Both the position numbers and the translations under genes were made by a program. The notes beneath the pieces are model-generated. The model did not search any database, was not told the DNA's origin, and was given only the letters and a program-made list of their open reading frames with translations. From the NCBI GenBank assembly GCA_036571765.1, contig BROE01000022.1, positions 16,359,389 through 16,423,388 of the forward strand: a stretch of 64,000 nt of DNA, given 5' to 3'. The DNA comes from Plecoglossus altivelis. Lineage: Eukaryota > Chordata > Actinopteri > Osmeriformes > Plecoglossidae. Positions 51,996 to 57,900 of the stretch are shown one piece after another (the stretch's first letter is position 1; each line of letters starts with the position of its first letter).

Positions 51996-54900
51996 TGGGA
52001 CACTGGCATGAGGTCCCAACACAACAACTCATTTACAGTAGGTTCAAATTAAAATGCGTCTGCATTTCATACACATGAAAACGTCCCCACATTCCATCCT
52101 AAAAATCAGCTTGAACACAAACCACCCTGCCTTTCACATGCCACATCGCCGCCCTCTAGACAAAGACACAATTCTACCCGTCGACAAGTGAATAATTATT
52201 GCTTCCAACTTGAATCTGGGATGAATCACCGCATCAAGCTATCAACTAACTGTGCACATAGGCACACTATTCTCACAGTCTCTGTAGGAAAAGAGGAAGT
52301 TTTGTCTGCGAGTATCACATTATCATAAAGGCTCTCTATTCCTTTGTCTAATATATTAGTCTGCTGGACCGGTTCACCAGTGCACCAACACACACTGGCT
52401 GTATTATATAACCATCAGCATCCACGCCAACACCGAGGGGGAGAGAAAGACATAAAGATGCTCATGGTTCAGAAATGGCTGAGGTTTAAGATGGCAGGCA
52501 GTGTGATGTACAGCTGCTGCTGTCGAATGTGCCAGGTTTGTGCCTGTGTCTGTGCGTGTACAGGGTGCGCGTGTTTGTCTGTGCGTGTGCCTGTGTGTGT
52601 CTGTGTGTGTGCGTGTGCCTTTGACTGTGCGAGTGCCTGTACGTGTACAGGGTGCACGTGCGCGTGTGTGCCTATGTGTGTGCCTGTGCCTGTGCGTGTG
52701 CCTGTGCATGTACAGGGTGCGCATGTGTGTCTGTGCGTGTGTCTGTGCGTGTGCCTGTGAGTGTACAGGGTGCACGTGCGCGTGTGTGTCTGTGCGTGTG
52801 CCTGTGCGTGTACAGGGTGTGTGTGTGTGTATTGAGCAGCCCTTCATTTTCCCCTCCCCCCATCAGTGACTCTTCATCATCCCATCATGAGCCTTTCTTG
52901 AGAACGGCGTGGCCGGGGCAAAGGTAGGCAGCTAGCCAAGAGGCCCCGTAGAATCCAGTAGCACGGTACGTACATCGATGACGTATTGGGCGTGTGGTTG
53001 TGTGGGCGAAGGGATATCATCATCCGGGTGGTGAGAAGGACACAAGGACAAGATCTAAATACGGGCTACAAAAAGGAGCAATGGGCCCCGGACCAACTTA
53101 TCCTGGCCTTAAACTGGTCATTAGACCCAGGATATGCATGGCTGGAGAAGCCTAGCCTGCTGACCTTCAGGAGGAGGGAGAGGGGAGGACATTGGAGGAG
53201 GTATAGGTCGGGGTAGTAACAGGGGATTAACATGCTAATGCAGGGGCAGGAGCAGGCTAGAGGGGAGTGGGAGTGGTGTGGGCTATGGGGAGGGGGTCAA
53301 CTGGGTAATGGGGGCCAGGGGCCTGGATAGATGGGAGAATCAGAGGCAATCGTCAGGGTAAGTGGGTTCCAGGTAGCTGAGTACTACCTGATAGAGGAAC
53401 ATCTTAGACAGAGGAACATTCCTCTTATCCAAAAAAACAGGCGTTCAACTGGGTGAACACCACAATGTGTCATCCTCCGTGGCCAACCTCCCTATTTATT
53501 TCTGTCTCTTTTCTCACCCCCTCCCTCCTCCATGTCTTCATCCTTCTCTCTCTTCAACCCTGCCTCCCCCTCCCTCTCGCTCCATCCCTCCTTCCCGTTC
53601 TCAGCCTCTATCACCCTGTGAGATTATAGCATCCCCTATGGTCTCGAAATACGTGTCGAGCTCCACTTATGGGACATCCTTGTCCTTCTTCCCCACACGC
53701 CTCTCTAGATGGTTTCATCGCCCAGAAGTTCTGTGAGATGATCCTTATAAGCCGCGACAAATTCTATTTTTTATTGTTTTTTTTTGTTTTTTTCTTTGTT
53801 TTTCTTTTTTTTTTATTTTTTTTCTTGTCTCCCATGTTGACACTTTCTTCATAGCCATCGGGCTACCTCTTCCCTGGGCTTATCTGTCCCTCTCTGCATT
53901 CCACAGCCAGGATCAGTCCACTGCAGCAGGAGCGGGGGTGAGGGAAGGGCCGCTATCTGCTTGCAGATTGTTCCACCTTTCACAGCAGGTTTTCAGGGAG
54001 CTCAGAGCTTGGGTGGCCTGGCAGTTGGACAAACTGGAGAGCTCTCTATAAAACAAGGGTTTAATCAAATCCAGTCCAAACTTCCAACTATCAGCGCTTC
54101 CCCGCCTGCCAGGGTATATGTGTTCACCTGGGGGAGGTTGTTGGGGGTGCTATGTGTTAACCACTACCAGCAGCAGTGCAAGGTGATAAACATTGCCAGG
54201 AATGCATATCTAGGAGGAAGAGAAGTTCTAGACGCAGACAGCATAGGTCTCTATGGTGCACTTCCTATTTTAAGCTTGCATTTTCCAGTACGACAATTAT
54301 TTACGAGAAAAACAATCAATGTGTACAGCAATCATAGATAGTTACCTTAAGTAATCAAATATTAGGTTGAGTCAGATGTACCCTGGGGTTATAACATCAC
54401 TAGATCAGGATAACAGGTAAGATAAGGATGCTTCTGAGACTATATGTTCCTGTCCTCTGACTGGGTCACTACCAGAGCAGGCATACACACAGGATGACCT
54501 GCAGTGTCACAGAGGGCTTCACAGACACCCCCAGATCTGCATCTTAAAGCAACGTAATTCAACCGTCAGAGCAGAGGAGGGAAAAAACGCCCCAAAAACT
54601 GTCTGAGAGAAGGCAATGGCAGAAACTTCTGGAGGAGCAATTCAGTGACGACCCCCCCTCGCCTCTCTCTCTCCCTTTCAGAGAAGGTTGCTGATGAATG
54701 CCCACCAGCTTGTGCTTTCCACACCAGAACCATGTGCCTCGTGTCGACGAGCTGAGAGCGCTTCGCAGCGTCACATGGAGGAGGGGGAACTTTAAGGTGG
54801 TTGGTTCTATGGGAAGGCCTAACCACCAACTTCTCCTCATTGGTCTGACAACTTCCTCTATCTCGCTACTTCCTCAGGTCTCCCATGACAGCCAGTAGGA

Positions 54901-57900
54901 CATAACCAGTCCGCCTGGATTGTCATGCCCTGTTCTGTTTATGAACAACACCCTTGTTTGATAACCGATTAACTGAGATGCAATTACACTGCAGCTCGTT
55001 CCAGTGATGCAGAAACGACCGAATCTGTCGCATAGAGTACTGGGTAATTAAGCATTGTCATAATTGGGTTAAAACCATTTCCTCCTGGAGGGGGGTATCC
55101 CAGACTGTCATGCTGTCTCTTGGCTGTGTGGCTGGGCAGGGTTGGCTGACTGCGGTTACCTCATGCAGTTTCAATTGGGTTTTACATTCTGGACAACAGC
55201 ATCTTTATGATGAAGGGATATGCGCGTAGACACACATGCATCCACACACACACAAGTAAAATAGACATACGTGGGGGATGGCAGGAAGAGCTTGGTTCAT
55301 CTCTGCCAAACTTGGAGCACGTGAGATGATTCACTAACTCCTGAGGAACTTAAACTCAAAATGTCAAGGCCAATTTATATTACAGCGCAGCTCTAAAGCC
55401 ACTTGTTCCCTTTTAATGAAACATTTGCACTGCGGCCTTCTCGGCCCACAGCTACACAAAAAGGAAGATATTCACCCCCTCGTAGCTAAATAGTCTTGTT
55501 TTCAATGCAGTGGTGTGGCTCTGTTTCCTAGGCCACACATACACACACACAGACATGAATACACGCAGGCATTCACCACACAAATCTACTACACACACAT
55601 AGATACACAGAGGCAAACTAGGACTTTATTCACTCTTTTTAATGCGCACAGTTGTAACAAATTCACACACACATGCCTGTTCCCAGCCAGCCTCAGGCCT
55701 TTTCCACTGGATTCCTCCATAATGCTTAAATTGATTGTAGTTTTCCCCAGCCCAGCAACCACAGTACAGTACTAACTAGCCTGTATTCTAATTCCTTTTG
55801 TATTTAATACAGACGAGATCCAAAAAATGTACGAAAAACGACGTAATCAAATAATACGAAATAAAAAATGCTATATACGAAGATAAAATTTAAAAGAAAA
55901 TAAAAATATTAAAAAAAAAAGTCTATTTATAATTATTAAAGTTAAAATATGTAGAGCATAAATAAAACAATAAATATATAAACACTAGGAATATATTAAA
56001 AGAAGGAACGATCTATATTTTGAATTAAAAAATAAATAAAAATAAGTGAAAAGAATAATAATCAATCTTAAATGACCACTAGTGTAGAATAGAAACTGGG
56101 GAAAACTACAAATAGTTATACACGAACAAGTAGAATAAATAAGTAGAGTTAGAATAGAAGAGATCAACATAACTAACACATAGATAAATATAGACAACTA
56201 TAGATCAAATCACAATACAAGAAAATAATCAAAAAATTCATCAAGAAACATAAAAGATAATATTATAAGTATAGACAGAAAATAGAATTAATAAATAAAA
56301 TGTAAATTAAATTAAATAACAGAACATACAATCGTATCTCTATTAATAAATATAAAATATAAAAAAACATTAGTAGATATAAAATTTAATTCTATAATCT
56401 AAATTCAATAAGATAAGTATAATTAAATGTATACGAACCAGTAATAAATAAAAGAGTATTTAGATGTCGTACGCTATCACTGACTATTAATAAAGTTAAT
56501 AAGTAAACTATATTATTAAAAAAACGGTAGATTACAAATAACTACAAACTTTCGATTCCAACATTGAGGGAAAGATCTAAAAAAATTAAAAATAATCATA
56601 GATAAAAATGGTACAAAAAATAAAGACCTAATGTAAAATAAATAATATATAAATAACATAATGATAGAAGAAAAAAATGCTATTTGTTGAAAACAAAAGG
56701 TCATTTAAAAAATTAAAAAAGAAGACAAAGAAGATAAAGAAATAAACAAGCTTACTTACATTACGAACCACTAGCTAACAAAAAGATTAAATCACATTAT
56801 CTATTTAAATTAAGAACAAACCTTACAAAAATAATTATAAGCACTACTATACTATAGAAGAAACCAAAGATCTATCGCAAAAATACAATTTAGATTATAT
56901 AGTAAATAATAAAAGCAGTTAAAGATCTAACAATAACAATATATAAATAGATAATCACTAATATATAAAACCGCAGAACACAATAAACATCAAAAAAAAA
57001 ATAACACACCCAGTACGATTTATAGAATCAAAATACACAAACAATCTTATTATAATTCTAACAAACAGAAGAAAAACAATACACTAGAAAATTATTCTAG
57101 ACAAAAATCTATATTAACTATAAGAATAAACTTAAATTATAATAAGCGATATATAACAAAGAGATCCGACCACAATGCAACCAATAAGATAAAAAACGAC
57201 AATATCAACAAGATAGTAACAGTAATTAATCCCACACCAGAAACACTGTATTCTATACAGTGCCATGCTGCCTGTAGTCTGTTACAGTACCATGCTGCCT
57301 GTAGTCTGTTACAGTACCATGCTGCCTGTATTCTATACAGTACCATGCTGCCTGTATTCTATACAGTACCATGCTGCCTGTATTCTATACAGTACCATGC
57401 TGTTTGTTATCTGGTATATAGAGTACTATGCTGTCTGTATTATGTTATATAGTACCAATCTGCCTATATTCTGCTATCCACAGTACCATGCTGTCTGTAT
57501 TATGTTATATAGTACCAATCTGCCTATATTCAGCTATCCACAGTACCATGCTGTCTGTATTATGTTATATAGTACCAATCTGCCTATATTCTGCTATCCA
57601 CAGTACAGCATCCCTGTGTGTCCCTGGAGGAGAAACACAAGAGACCTCAGAACAAGGGGACGCCATCCACTCAAAAGAAACTGGCCAGTGGAAGGCTTTT
57701 AGCGTCTACAAAAGACAGCGCTGCCATCAGAAGGAACGCCAAGCCCTCACCCAGAGACCAGCACAGCCTGAAAGCTTAGAACAGAGAATAACACACCGGA
57801 GAAAACCATTTATCACATCTTGAATCTGCGGGCAGCCTGACTGTTCTCTCAAGGGGAATTTGGTCTGTTTTTTTAACTCTCCACCTCTGCAGTAGCTCAG

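Noticed and set aside
53961..54341. 126-codon plus-strand open frame in intron 2 without obvious simple repeats
   Set aside because: No recognisable domain, no neighbouring exon-like sequence and no promoter signal; its length is compatible with chance in 24 kb of intron.
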